64,000 nt of DNA from DASZUK01 sp963844575 (GCA_963844575.1 CAWJOU010000005.1:2790001-2854000), one strand, 5' to 3'; counted from the first letter of the stretch, positions 8,835-17,546 are shown. Notes: generated by a model from the sequence alone, not told the origin. Program-made: numbers and translations.

Positions 8835-8916
8835 CACAAGAACGCCCCTGATCGCCCCTTTTTCGGGCTTTTTCGGGCGCCCGGGCGCGGCGACGCCCGC
8901 CGGTAGGCGCGGCGGC

Positions 8917-8970
8917 AAAGGAAAAAGGAAGAGGAAGGAAAGAGGAGGAGACGAGGTGGGTGGTGGGGGC
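8917..8970. other. 35-nt homopurine tract and adjacent G-rich run; possible Rho-entry region
   Basis: Bases 8917-8951 on the plus strand are all purines, followed by a G-rich stretch to 8970. In a genome of about 70% GC this is a sharp compositional break. The transcript leaving lplA (minus strand) would be C/U-rich and G-poor for about 60 nt here, as in Rho utilisation sites, and would protect the dcw promoter just downstream from read-through. Triplex or G-quadruplex formation is also possible. No intrinsic hairpin-plus-U terminator is evident. Confidence 0.4.
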
Positions 8971-9005
8971 TCGAAAGGGAGCGGGTTGCGGTCGGGGGCG
9001 TTTCC

Positions 9006-9866
9006 CTACCGGACGATCTCCCACCGCGGCCCGCCCGGCAGGCCGTCGAGGAGCGCGTCGACGAGGCGGCCGCCGAGACCGCGGGCGCCGCCGACGGACG
9101 AACCGGCCGTCGGCGAGACCAGCCGGTCGAGCCCGGCCGCGGCGTCCGCCGCCGCGGTCCCGATCGCCGGGCGATCCACGTCGTCGACCGCCAGCAGGTC
9201 GACCAGCCGCCGCGGGTCCCAGTGCCGGTACGCGCTGCCGTGGACGAGCGCGCCCTGCCGGCTCCGCCACTGGGCGAGGCCGACGACCTTCTTCCCGTCG
9301 GCGCCGACCGTGACCTCCCCGGGACCGACGCCGGCGAAGCAGATCAGGGAAGACCAGCGCGCCGGGATCGACCGGCCTCGGTGGACCGCCAGCTCGTCCG
9401 GCCCGCTCCCGGTGGCGGTGGCGACGGCCGACCGCCACCACTCCCCCACCCAGAGCGGCGCGACGAGCACGTCGTCGTCCCAGAGCGGGTCACCCGGCGG
9501 CACCCAGACGTCGACCCAGACCGGGTCGTCCGGGGCGACATGGACCGCGCCGCCGCCGCTCCGCCGCCGCGTCACCGCCACACCGGCCGCCGCCGCCCGA
9601 GCCGCGTCGACGACCGACGACGGCTGGCCGCTGCCGAGGACGACCGTCTCCCGGTCGACCGGCCGGACGACGACGACCCGGCCGGCCGCCGACCGGAACC
9701 GATCGACGTCGAACCAGTCGCCGTCGGACCAGCCAACGTCGGACGAGGCCGCGTCGGACGAGATCGGCGAGCCGGCCGTCAGGAAGCCGCGGCCAGGTAC
9801 GGCTCCCAGAGCGGGTCGACCTCGGCCAGGTGACGGAGCCGCCAGAGATACCCGTCCGGCGCCCAT
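9006..9866 (-). CDS. Lipoate/biotin-protein ligase-like protein (LplA family)
   Basis: The protein resembles lipoate-protein ligase A family members: after a variable N-terminus come VVLGSGQPSS, the RRRSGGGAVHV motif that forms the lipoyl-AMP pocket, and VGADGKKVVGLAQWRSRQGALVHGSAY, including the conserved lysine region. It probably attaches or transfers lipoate or a related cofactor; the substrate is not certain. The start is a problem: ATG 9866 would overlap the HNH gene by 88 bp, while the only plausible coupled start is a CTG at 9782 sharing bases with the HNH stop. No ATG, GTG or TTG lies between. The coordinates use the ATG. Confidence 0.75.
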   Translation of the reverse strand: MGAGRVSLAAPSPGRGRPALGAVPGRGFLTAGSPISSDAASSDVGWSDGDWFDVDRFRSAAGRVVVVRPVDRETVVLGSGQPSSVVDAARAAAAGVAVTRRRSGGGAVHVAPDDPVWVDVWVPPGDPLWDDDVLVAPLWVGEWWRSAVATATGSGPDELAVHRGRSIPARWSSLICFAGVGPGEVTVGADGKKVVGLAQWRSRQGALVHGSAYRHWDPRRLVDLLAVDDVDRPAIGTAAADAAAGLDRLVSPTAGSSVGGARGLGGRLVDALLDGLPGGPRWEIVR

Positions 9867-10285
9867 GGCTTGAACTTGAGTGACCAGCCCAGCTCCGAGA
9901 GGAGCTGGTCACCCTTCAACAGGTTGTCCCGCTTGCACGACGCGACGACGTTCGTCCAGACGTGCTGGCCGCCCTTGCTCCGCGGCACGACGTGGTCGAC
10001 CGTGTCCGCCAACTCCGAGCAGTACGCGCAGACCCCGCCGTCCCGACGCAGCACCGCCCGCCGGGTGAGCGGCGGCGTCCGCGCCCACCGCGGGATCCGC
10101 ACCATCTGCGAGAGCCGGACGATCGCCGGCACCTCGACCGACAGCTGCGCTGAATGGAAAACCCGAGCCGACGGACGGAAGGCAACCGGCTCGGCCCGGC
10201 CCGCCAAGACGAGCACGACCGCACGGCGATCCGAAACGAGAGCCAGCGGCTCGTAGGTCGCATTGAGCAGGAGGACCCGCTCCAT
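9779..10285 (-). CDS. HNH endonuclease family protein
   Basis: A 168-residue protein of the widespread actinobacterial HNH family beginning (M)ERVLLLNATYEPL. The zinc/HNH core is visible: RRDGGVCAYC, then DTVDHVVPRSKGGQHVWTN and KRDN. The second zinc pair, normally CxxC in related proteins, here reads CKRD, so the second cysteine is replaced. Start ATG 10285 matches the family N-terminus; a GTG at 10330 would add 15 residues overlapping the upstream gene. It is probably cotranscribed with the neighbouring minus-strand genes. Its cellular role is unknown; such genes are common and not necessarily defensive. Confidence 0.85.
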   Translation of the reverse strand: MERVLLLNATYEPLALVSDRRAVVLVLAGRAEPVAFRPSARVFHSAQLSVEVPAIVRLSQMVRIPRWARTPPLTRRAVLRRDGGVCAYCSELADTVDHVVPRSKGGQHVWTNVVASCKRDNLLKGDQLLSELGWSLKFKPWAPDGYLWRLRHLAEVDPLWEPYLAAAS

Positions 10286-10296
10286 GACCGGAGAGG

Positions 10297-10584
10297 CTAT
10301 CTGCCCCGTCGTCTCATCCTGCGACACCACGTCAGATAGCTCACCACATCTGCCGCGTCCGGCACGCCGTCGCCGTCACCGCCGTACGCGGTGACCATCC
10401 GGAACCGCCAGTAGTCGTCGTCCGGTAACGGCAGCGGCGGCCACCGGCGCCACCAGCCGGTCGCGGCCAGCCGGAAGAGCGTGACCACCGCCACCGGCCA
10501 CAGCCGTGGTCGAACGACCACCGCGGCGACGACCGGCCCGACCCACCGCCGGCCCCCGCCGGGCTGGCTCACCGGTCGGCTCAC
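10297..10584 (-). CDS. Small conserved-looking membrane protein, function unknown
   Basis: A 95-residue protein starting at GTG 10584, which overlaps the ROK kinase stop as GTGA. A hydrophobic segment (WVGPVVAAVVV to VVTLFRLAA) is followed by a tryptophan/proline-rich stretch (WWRRWPPLPLPDDDYWRF) and a compact C-terminal domain (DAADVVSYLTWCRRM). The aromatic and acidic residues look conserved rather than random, and overlaps with both neighbours support it being real. I do not recognise a named family. Confidence 0.7.
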   Translation of the reverse strand: MSRPVSQPGGGRRWVGPVVAAVVVRPRLWPVAVVTLFRLAATGWWRRWPPLPLPDDDYWRFRMVTAYGGDGDGVPDAADVVSYLTWCRRMRRRGR

Positions 10585-11465
10585 CCCCCGCCGTCCCATC
10601 CACCGTCGATGCCGCGCCAGCCGACCGCGCCGGCGCCGACCAGCGGGCCTTCGGCGCCGAGTCCGGCCGGCAACAGGCGGGTGCCGGCCGAGAACGGCAT
10701 CGCCGCCCGGTACCGGAGCTCGCGCCGGGCCGCTTCGAAGAACGGCCGGCCGAACCCGAGCGCCACCGACCCCGCGACGACCGCCAGGTCGAGATCGAGG
10801 AGCGTCGCCACCGACGCGACCGCCCGGCCGACGAGCGTGCCCGTCCGTTCGACCACCGCCGGCGACGCGTCCGCCGGCGGCCGGCCCGTCACCGCGGCGA
10901 TCGCCGTCCCCGACGCCTCCGCCTCCAGGCATCCCCGACCGCCGCAGACGCACCGGCGGCCGTCCGGCTCGACGACGACATGGCCGATGTGCCCCGCGTT
11001 ACCGAGCCGCCCGTCGAGCAGGTGGCCGTCGAGGACGATCCCCCCACCGACCCCCGTCGACACGACCATCGCCAGATAGTCCCGCGTGCCCTGCGCCGCG
11101 CCGGTCCACCCCTCCGCCAGCGCCAGCGCCTTTGCATCGTTGTCCACGAACGTCGGTACGCCGGTCAGCGCGGCCAGGCGCTGCCGGAGCGGGAACTCCC
11201 GCCAGCCCCCGATGTTGAGCGGCGAGACCATCTCCCCGTGGCCGGCCATCGGGCCGCCGCAGCCGACCCCGCAGACCAGCACCCGCCCGTCGGCCGCTTG
11301 TCGGACCTCGTCGACGAGGTCGGCCACCGTCGTCCAGAGCGCCACTGCCCCCGCGCCCGGCGGCGTCGGCACCGTCGCCACCGATCGCAGCGTCGCCGTC
11401 CGGTCGACCAGGCCGGCCGCCATCTTCGTCCCGCCGATGTCGACCGCCAGGCAGAGATCGCCCAT
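10581..11465 (-). CDS. ROK-family sugar kinase (glucokinase-like)
   Basis: A 294-residue ROK protein. The ATP-binding DIGGTKMAAGLVD motif is at residues 9-21; the sugar-binding/catalytic segment DNDAKALALAEGW follows; and the ROK zinc motif appears as H-VVVEPDGRRCVCGGRGCLE, with CxCGxxGCxE complete. It would phosphorylate glucose or a related hexose with ATP. There is no helix-turn-helix domain, so it is a kinase, not a ROK repressor. ATG 11465 gives the normal family N-terminus. It overlaps the small membrane protein downstream. Confidence 0.9.
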   Translation of the reverse strand: MGDLCLAVDIGGTKMAAGLVDRTATLRSVATVPTPPGAGAVALWTTVADLVDEVRQAADGRVLVCGVGCGGPMAGHGEMVSPLNIGGWREFPLRQRLAALTGVPTFVDNDAKALALAEGWTGAAQGTRDYLAMVVSTGVGGGIVLDGHLLDGRLGNAGHIGHVVVEPDGRRCVCGGRGCLEAEASGTAIAAVTGRPPADASPAVVERTGTLVGRAVASVATLLDLDLAVVAGSVALGFGRPFFEAARRELRYRAAMPFSAGTRLLPAGLGAEGPLVGAGAVGWRGIDGGWDGGG

Positions 11466-11503
11466 CGGGGCCGCCGACGTCTCCGTCCGGCCGGTCGGGT
11501 GGT

Positions 11504-11902
11504 TCAGTGGTCCCGGCGGAACAGGTGCGTGCGGAACCACTCGCGGGTGCCGTGGACCGCGTGCTCGATCCCGCCGGCCGCGCCCGACGGCTCCTGCTGG
11601 TGCAGCGACCGCGTCAGGTCGTGCCAGCCCGCCTTGCCCATCCGGCGGAGGTTCCGCTCGAAGACGACCGCGGAGCCGAACATGATGGCCACGCCGAGCA
11701 GACCGGCGATGATCGACTCCGAATAGAACGCCACCAGGATGGCCACGCCGGCGACGAAACCGACGGCCGCCCACTTGCAGTACCGCCCGGCGTGCCGGTA
11801 CACCGTCTCCGAACGGACCCGTTCGGCGAATTGCGGGTCGTGGCGGACGAGCGACTCCTCGAGCTCCGCCAGGACGCGCTGCTCGTGCTCAGAGAGCGGC
11901 AC
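11504..11902 (-). CDS. DUF3040 small membrane protein
   Basis: A 132-residue protein matching the actinobacterial DUF3040 family: PLSEHEQRVLAELEESL at the N-terminus, then two adjacent hydrophobic spans (VGFVAGVAILVAF and IIAGLLGVAIMFGSAVV). GTG 11902 has an excellent AAGGAGG-type ribosome-binding site eight bases upstream. Function is unknown; homologues are often found near cell-division genes. It begins a minus-strand run continuing into the ROK kinase 38 bp downstream. Confidence 0.88.
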   Translation of the reverse strand: MPLSEHEQRVLAELEESLVRHDPQFAERVRSETVYRHAGRYCKWAAVGFVAGVAILVAFYSESIIAGLLGVAIMFGSAVVFERNLRRMGKAGWHDLTRSLHQQEPSGAAGGIEHAVHGTREWFRTHLFRRDH

Positions 11903-12118
11903 TCGCCCGTCCCTCCTTCCGGTCACCCTCAGCCCTCCGTGCCAGCACGGTGAAGGCACCTCCTCGCCCCAACGTCCACACCGCCATGTTCGCGCATCGC
12001 CCGGCCGCCAGTCTACGGTCCGCTCCGACGTCGCGGTGCGCGGTCGGCCGGCCCTGAGTGTGAGCTGAGCGGGCCGTTCGGAGACGCGTTGGTCCGGGCG
12101 GCACGACGATCGACGCCG

Positions 12119-12124
12119 TAGGGT
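12119..12124 (+). promoter_or_regulatory. Leaderless-type -10 element for the amidase gene
   Basis: TAGGGT lies exactly six bases before the ATG at 12131, the spacing expected if transcription begins at the start codon. No recognisable -35 box. The 228-bp region back to the divergent DUF3040 gene shows nothing else I can name. Confidence 0.5.
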
Positions 12125-12130
12125 GCCCGC

Positions 12131-13553
12131 ATGGACGGCTACGACTCCGCCACCGACCTGGCCGACGCCATCCGCCGCCGACAGCTCAGCCCGGTCGAGC
12201 TGCTCGACCACTGCCTCGCCGAGATCGACCGGACGAACCCGGTCCTGAACGCGGTCATCTGGCGCAACGACGACCAGGCGCGGGCCGACGCCCGCCACGT
12301 CGCCGACGCCGTCGCCGCCGGCCACGACGACCTCCCACCGTTCGCCGGCGTCCCGCTGCCGGTGAAGGACCTGACCGCGGTGGCCGGTTGGCCAGTGACG
12401 TACGGGTCGTCGGCCGGGCCGTCCGGGCCGAGTGACGACGACGAGCTCGTCGTCGCCGCCTTCCGGCGGGCCGGCTTCGTGCTCACCGGGCGGACGAACA
12501 CCCCCGAGTACGGACCGCTCCCGGTGGCCGAGAACGTCCGTTACGGCATCACCCGCAACCCGTGGGACCCGACGCGCACGCCCGGCGGGTCGAGCGGCGG
12601 CGCGGCGGCCGCGGTCGCCGCCGGCATGTTCCCGCTCGCCCACGGCAACGACGGTGGCGGCTCGATCCGCATCCCCGCATCGTGCACCGGTCTCGTCGGC
12701 CTCAAGCCGAGCCGCGGCCGCGTCCCGGCCGTCGTCCCCGGCTGGATGGGCGCGTCGATCGAGGGCGTCCTGACGCATACCGTCCGCGACACGGCGGCCG
12801 TCCTCGACGAGATCTCCGGTCCGGACCGGCTCGGCTGGAGCAACGCCCCGGCGCCGGACCGCCCGTTCGCCGCCGAGGTCGGCGCGGCGATCGGCCCGCT
12901 GCGGGTCGCCGTGCTCGACGCGGGCGCCGCTCGGCCTCTCCGTGGCCGACGCGCCGCGGGCCGCCGCCGTCCGCGCCGCCAAGACGCTCGAACAGCTCGG
13001 TCACCACGTCGAGGCCGTCGACTTCGACCTCGTACCGTTCGAGCTACTGGCGTCGTTCCTGCCGGTCGTGAACGCCGGGTTCGGCGACTACGTCGACGTC
13101 GACGTCGACCGGCTCGAACCGCACAACCGGGCCGCCTACGACGCCGGCCGCGCCGTCGACAGCATCACCTTCGTCCACGCCCTCGGCGAGCTGCAACGGG
13201 CCTCCCGCGCCATCGTCGCCCGCTGGGGGCGGGACTACGACGTGCTCGTCACGCCGACCATGACCGTCCTCCCGCCGGCGGCCGGCTCCGTCCTCCAGGC
13301 GGTCCACGCCCACCCCGCGTCGACGCCGGACGAGGTGCTCGCCATGGCCGCGTTCACCGCCCCGTTCAACGTCACCGGCCAGCCGGCGATCAGCCTCCCC
13401 CTCGACCACGCCGACGGCTTGCCGGTCGGCGTCCAGGTCGTCGCCGGGCCGTGGCAGGACGCCGTCCTGCTCCGCCTGGCCGCCCAGCTCGAGCAGGCCG
13501 ACCCCTGGCAGGACCGGCGACCGGCCGGGTCAGCCACGGCAACGGCACCGTAA
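12131..13553 (+). pseudogene. Amidase-signature family amidase, interrupted by a one-base frameshift
   Basis: The first part (12131 to about 12922) encodes an amidase-signature enzyme: K79 in PVKD, the glycine/serine-rich GGSSGGAAAA beginning at residue 152 (S154 the likely cis-serine), and HGNDGGGSIRIPASCTGLVGLKPSRGRV carrying the catalytic serine. Homology then moves to the +1 frame, from about 12925 to the TAA at 13553 (SVADAPRAAAVRAAKTLEQLG through QPAISLPLDHADGLPVGVQV). Removing one G from the GGG at 12922-12924 would restore a single protein of about 473 residues. Either the gene is decayed or the base is a sequencing error. It would hydrolyse amides; the substrate is unknown. Confidence 0.85.
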
Positions 13554-13618
13554 CGACCACGGCCGGACCACCCGGACCCGGCGACCGCCGAGACCGGGGC
13601 AACCGAAACGAGAGCGCC

Positions 13619-15061
13619 ATGACGACCGACGAGCCCGACCGCCCCGCCCCGACCGGCCGGATGCGACTGCTGGGCCGCCGCCCGGCGGGCGGCGACGCCA
13701 CCAACGACCGGCCGGCCGGCGGCCCGCGCCTGCGGCGGACGCGGTCGGTGATCGCCTGGATCCTCGTCGTCCTCGCCGTCGTCCTCGTGCCCGTCTCCGT
13801 CGTCACCGTCTGGGCCGTCAACACCGTGACGAACACCGACCACTACGTCGCCACGCTGGCCCCGCTGGCCCGGGAGCGGGTGGTCACCGACTACATCGCC
13901 CTCGACGCCACCGACAAGTTGTTCGAGAAGACCCAGGTGCAGCAGAAGATCACCAAGGCGCTCCCCGAGAAGGCCGACTTCCTCGCAGCCCCGCTGACCG
14001 GGACGCTCCAGAACTTCGTCCAACGACAGCTCACCGAGCTGCTCCACTCGACCTGGTTCCACAACCTCTGGGACACCCTCAACCGGAGGTCCCACACCGC
14101 GGTCATCAACGTCCTTTCCGGCAAGACCGTCCCCGGCCAGCGGGCGAACCGCGTCCTCGTCAACCTCACGCCGGTGCTGACAAAGGCCATCGACCAGCTC
14201 GATGCCCGGGGCGTGACGCTCTTCGACCCGCTCCGGGCCCAGCTGGCCCACGCCCAGACCGTGACGCTCGAGCTGGCGTCGGGCCCGCAGATCTCGAAGG
14301 CCCGGAACTTCTTCCGCGTCGCCTCCGATCTCGGGTGGACGGCACCGTTGCTGGCCGTCGTCGCCATCGCCCTGGCCGTCGCCGTCGCCGTCGACCGCCG
14401 CAAGACCCTCCTGCGGGTCGCCGTCGGCACCGGTCTGCTGACCCTCGTCATCCTCGGCGGGCTCGCCCTCGGACGGAGCTTCTTCCTCTCCCATGCCGCC
14501 GCCCGCGTGCCGCCGACAGTGACCGGCGCGATCTTCGACACGCTCATCCGCTTCTTGAAGACCGGGCTCAAGTGGGTGCTGCTGATCGCGGCGATCGTCG
14601 CCGTCCTGCTGTGGCTGGTCGGGCCGGCCCGCTGGCCCCGGTGGCTCCGGGCCCAGTTCGTCCGGGGCATCCGGTGGACCGGTCGCCGGGCCGCCGAGCT
14701 CGGCAACGAGCAGAACCGCCGCCGGGCATCCGCGGCGACCCGACAGGGCGCGGCGTGGTGCCTCGAGCACGCGTCCGGCGTCCGCCTCCTCGGCGTCGTC
14801 GTCGCCGGGATCGTGCTCGTCTTCGGCGGCAACCTCTCCGTCAGCGGCGTCTGGTGGACCCTCGTCGGCCTGGCGATCTACCTCGTCGTCCTCGAAGGCC
14901 TGTTCGCCTGGGCGCGACGGACCGCGGCCCCGCCGCTAGTTGCCCGGACCCCCGAGCCCGTCACCGTCGGGGTGCCGGCGACGGCCGGCGAGCCGCCGGG
15001 AGAGGAGGGCGATCGCCACCCCGAGCACCCCGGAGATGACGATCACGACGATCAGCGGTGA
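13619..15061 (+). CDS. Multi-pass membrane protein, function unknown
   Basis: A 480-residue protein. A proline/arginine-rich cytoplasmic N-terminus leads to a first membrane span (VIAWILVVLAVVLVPVSVV), then a large extracytoplasmic region of about 200 residues (NTVTNTDHYVATLAPLARE), then three or four further hydrophobic segments. This layout is common in uncharacterised actinobacterial membrane proteins. ATG 13619 is chosen because hydrophobic coding starts just after it; the same frame runs upstream through the broken amidase only by chance. The last 42 codons overlap the LapA-like gene on the other strand, and their product is low complexity. Confidence 0.8.
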   Translation: MTTDEPDRPAPTGRMRLLGRRPAGGDATNDRPAGGPRLRRTRSVIAWILVVLAVVLVPVSVVTVWAVNTVTNTDHYVATLAPLARERVVTDYIALDATDKLFEKTQVQQKITKALPEKADFLAAPLTGTLQNFVQRQLTELLHSTWFHNLWDTLNRRSHTAVINVLSGKTVPGQRANRVLVNLTPVLTKAIDQLDARGVTLFDPLRAQLAHAQTVTLELASGPQISKARNFFRVASDLGWTAPLLAVVAIALAVAVAVDRRKTLLRVAVGTGLLTLVILGGLALGRSFFLSHAAARVPPTVTGAIFDTLIRFLKTGLKWVLLIAAIVAVLLWLVGPARWPRWLRAQFVRGIRWTGRRAAELGNEQNRRRASAATRQGAAWCLEHASGVRLLGVVVAGIVLVFGGNLSVSGVWWTLVGLAIYLVVLEGLFAWARRTAAPPLVARTPEPVTVGVPATAGEPPGEEGDRHPEHPGDDDHDDQR

Positions 15062-15226
15062 CTTCGCTGACGTCAGCCAGAAGTGGATCTGGACGTCCTG
15101 CAGGTTGATCAGGGCGAACCAGACGAGGAGCACCGCCACGACGCCCGTGAGCACCAGCCGGACATCGCGGCGCCGGTCACGCCTCGGCGGGGGCGAACCA
15201 CCGGACGGCATCATCGGATCGGACAC
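14936..15226 (-). CDS. LapA-like (DUF1049) small membrane protein
   Basis: A 96-residue protein with two hydrophobic spans, VRLVLTGVVAVLLVWFALINL and SPLIVVIVISGVLGVAIALLSRR, separated by QDVQIHFWLTSAK. This matches the LapA/DUF1049 pattern. It starts at GTG 15226. Its last 126 bp overlap, tail to tail, the membrane protein on the plus strand. Conserved residues fall within the overlap on this strand but not on the other, so this frame was probably the ancestral one there. Confidence 0.82.
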   Translation of the reverse strand: MSDPMMPSGGSPPPRRDRRRDVRLVLTGVVAVLLVWFALINLQDVQIHFWLTSAKSPLIVVIVISGVLGVAIALLSRRLAGRRRHPDGDGLGGPGN

Positions 15227-15375
15227 GTCGACCTCCCTCGGTCGGCGGCCGACCCTCTCGGCAGCGCAGCCCTTTCGGGGCGACCGCTTTCGTCGGCCCC
15301 ACTCTGCCTCGCTGGCCGGGTCGAGGTGGTGGACCTGGTAAAGAGGACGACCACATCGTCGACTGGGGGCTACGA

Positions 15376-16980
15376 ATGACCGAACGAGACGCCATCACCG
15401 GGGCCAAGACCATGTGGGAGCTGGTCGACCGGCGGGCGACCGCCTCCGGTGACCGGCCGATGTTGATCGACGCCGCCGGGACCGTCCTCAGCTTCGGCGC
15501 CTTCCGCGACCGGGCCGAAGCCGTCGCCGCCGGCTTGGCCGCCCGTGGCGTCGAGCCCGGCACCGTCGTCTCCTGGCAGCTCCCCACCCGCATCGACTCC
15601 GTCGTCCTCTCGATCGCCCTCAGCCGCCTCGGCGCCGTGCAGAACCCGATCATCCACCTCTACCGCGAGCGCGAGGTCGGCTTCGCCCTCCGCCAGACCG
15701 GCTCCCGGCTGTTCGCGGTGCCCCGGGAGTGGCGGGGCACCGACTACGTCGCCCTCGCCGACCGGGCCCTCGACGGCGTCCCCGCCCGAACGCGCCCGGA
15801 CATCCTCGTCGTCGACGACGGCCTGCCCGAGGGCGATCCGGCCACCCTCCCGCCGCCGCCGGTCGGGACCGCGGCCGCCGACGCCCCGATCCGCTGGATC
15901 TATTACACCTCCGGCAGCACCGCCGACCCCAAGGGCGTCCGGCACACCGACCAGACGCTCATCGCCGGTGGCTGGGGGCTCGCCGCCGCCCTCGACATGT
16001 CGTCCGACGACGTCGGGTCGATCGCCTTCCCGTTCGCCCACATCGCCGGCCCCGACTATCTCGTCACCATGCTCGTCCTCGGCTTCCCGGCCGTCCTCGT
16101 CGAGGCCTTCTCCGTGCCCGACGTCCTCCCGCTCTTCCGCCGGCACGGCGCCACGATGGTCGGCGGCAGCACCGCCTTCTACGTCGCCTACCTCGCCGAG
16201 CAGCGCAAGCAGCCCGACCAGCCGATCCTGCCCTCCCTCCGGCTGATGTCCGGCGGCGGCGCAGCCAAACCGCCCGAGGTCCACGCCGAGGTCCGCGACG
16301 AGATCGGCGGCCGCGGCGTCGTCCACGGCTACGGGATGACCGAGGTCCCGATGATCGCCAACGGCTCGCCCCACGACACCGACGAGCAGCTCGCCAACAC
16401 CGACGGCCGCCCCGTCGTCGGTGCCGACGTCCGCATCGTCCGGGCCGACGGCGCCGTCGCCGCCCCCGGCGAGGAGGGCGAGATCCGCGTCCGCGGGCCG
16501 ATGGTCTTCCACGGCTACACCGACCCGTCGCTCGACGCGGCCGCCTTCGACGACGACGGGTACTTCCGTACCGGCGACCTCGGGAAGCTCCGGCCCGACG
16601 GCCACCTCGTCATCACCGGCCGGCTCAAGGACGTCATCGTCCGCAAGGGCGAGAACGTCAGCGCTACCGAGGTCGAGGCCGTCCTCTACAAGCACCCCAA
16701 AGTCGCCGAGGTCGCGGTCATCGGCCTCCCCGACCGCGAGCGCGGCGAGCTCGTCTGCGCCGTCGTCCAGCTCGCCGACGGCGCCGAACCGCTGACCCTG
16801 CCCGAGCTCGTCGCCTTCTGCCGCGACGCCGGCCTGATGACCCAGAAGATCCCCGAGCAGCTCGAGGTCCGCACCGACTGGCCCCGCGCCGGGACCGGGA
16901 AGATCGTGAAGAAGGCCCTGCGCGACGAGTACGCCGCCCCGTCCGCTCCGTCCACCCAGTCCGCCTCCGCCGCCCCGTGA
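15376..16980 (+). CDS. Acyl-CoA synthetase (AMP-forming), cyclohexanecarboxylate/fatty-acid type
   Basis: A 534-residue ANL-superfamily adenylating enzyme. Core motifs: A3-type YYTSGSTADPKGVRHT near residue 176, VHGYGMTEVP near 316, YFRTGDLGKLRPDG, GRLKDVIVRKGENVSATEVE, and the C-terminal catalytic lysine in AGTGKIVKKALR. It activates a carboxylic acid as an acyl-AMP and transfers it to CoA. The sequence resembles actinobacterial cyclohexanecarboxylate-CoA ligase-like proteins, but the substrate cannot be read from the sequence. The stop overlaps the GTG of the phosphatase gene, suggesting cotranscription. Confidence 0.9.
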   Translation: MTERDAITGAKTMWELVDRRATASGDRPMLIDAAGTVLSFGAFRDRAEAVAAGLAARGVEPGTVVSWQLPTRIDSVVLSIALSRLGAVQNPIIHLYREREVGFALRQTGSRLFAVPREWRGTDYVALADRALDGVPARTRPDILVVDDGLPEGDPATLPPPPVGTAAADAPIRWIYYTSGSTADPKGVRHTDQTLIAGGWGLAAALDMSSDDVGSIAFPFAHIAGPDYLVTMLVLGFPAVLVEAFSVPDVLPLFRRHGATMVGGSTAFYVAYLAEQRKQPDQPILPSLRLMSGGGAAKPPEVHAEVRDEIGGRGVVHGYGMTEVPMIANGSPHDTDEQLANTDGRPVVGADVRIVRADGAVAAPGEEGEIRVRGPMVFHGYTDPSLDAAAFDDDGYFRTGDLGKLRPDGHLVITGRLKDVIVRKGENVSATEVEAVLYKHPKVAEVAVIGLPDRERGELVCAVVQLADGAEPLTLPELVAFCRDAGLMTQKIPEQLEVRTDWPRAGTGKIVKKALRDEYAAPSAPSTQSASAAP

Positions 16981-17546
16981 CCCCGCCGGGCGCCGGCGTC
17001 CCCCGCCTTCCCGCGCTCGGCCCCGGACCGGTCGGGATCTGCGTCGTCTGCACCGGGAACATCTGCCGCTCGCCGATGGCCGAGATCGTCCTCCGCCAGC
17101 TCGCCGACCGCCAGACACTCGGCGACCGACTCCGCCTGTCCAGCGCCGGCACCGGGCCGTGGCACGACGGCGAGCCGATGGACCCGAGGGCCGCCGCCGC
17201 CCTGGCCGCCGCCGGGTACGACGACCACCGCCACGTCGCCCGCCAATTCGTCGCCCGCCAGTTCGACGCCCGATGGGTCGACGAGCTCGACCTGCTCGTC
17301 GCCCTCGACCGCCGGCACCAGCAGACCCTGCGGAGCCTCACCGCCGGACGGCTGCCCGACGACCGGATCGTGCTGCTGCGGTCGTTCGACCGGACGGCCG
17401 GCGGTGCGGTCGACGTCCCCGACCCCTACTACGGCGGCGCCGCCGAGTTCGACGCCTGCCTGGCCATGATCGAAGCGGCCGGCCGTGGGTTGGTGCAAGC
17501 CCTGCGCACCTCGCTGACCGCGCCGCCAGCGCCGACCGCACCCTGA
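16977..17546 (+). CDS. Low-molecular-weight protein-tyrosine-phosphatase family
   Basis: A 189-residue protein with the P-loop C25-TGNIC-R31 followed by S32 near the N-terminus and the general-acid motif DVPDPYYGG near the C-terminus, both required for the phosphocysteine mechanism. GTG 16977 overlaps the acyl-CoA synthetase stop. The next gene, eight bases on, is a fructosamine-kinase-like protein. In bacteria some LMW-PTP homologues beside such kinases act as ribulosamine/erythrulosamine 5-phosphatases in protein deglycation rather than on phosphotyrosine, and I favour that role here. A short internal duplication (RQFVARQF) is present. Confidence 0.9.
   Translation: MTPPGAGVPRLPALGPGPVGICVVCTGNICRSPMAEIVLRQLADRQTLGDRLRLSSAGTGPWHDGEPMDPRAAAALAAAGYDDHRHVARQFVARQFDARWVDELDLLVALDRRHQQTLRSLTAGRLPDDRIVLLRSFDRTAGGAVDVPDPYYGGAAEFDACLAMIEAAGRGLVQALRTSLTAPPAPTAP

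Noticed and set aside
8840..8890. GC-rich palindrome (GCGCCCGGGCGC) near 8876 considered as an intrinsic terminator
   Set aside because: No U-tract follows it in the direction of lplA transcription; the C/U-rich region before it suits Rho better.
9779..10285. HNH nuclease considered as part of a defence system
   Set aside because: It belongs to a common chromosomal actinobacterial family; neighbours are housekeeping-like and no defence partner is present.
10297..10953. Longer 218-codon form of the small membrane protein
   Set aside because: Residues before GTG 10584 are an out-of-frame shadow of the ROK kinase gene; GTG 10584 overlaps the kinase stop as expected for an operon.
12131..15061. 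One continuous 976-codon frame joining the amidase and the membrane protein
   Set aside because: The second half of the amidase is in another frame; the stretch 12925-13618 in this frame is non-protein-like, so the fusion is an accident of open GC-rich frame.
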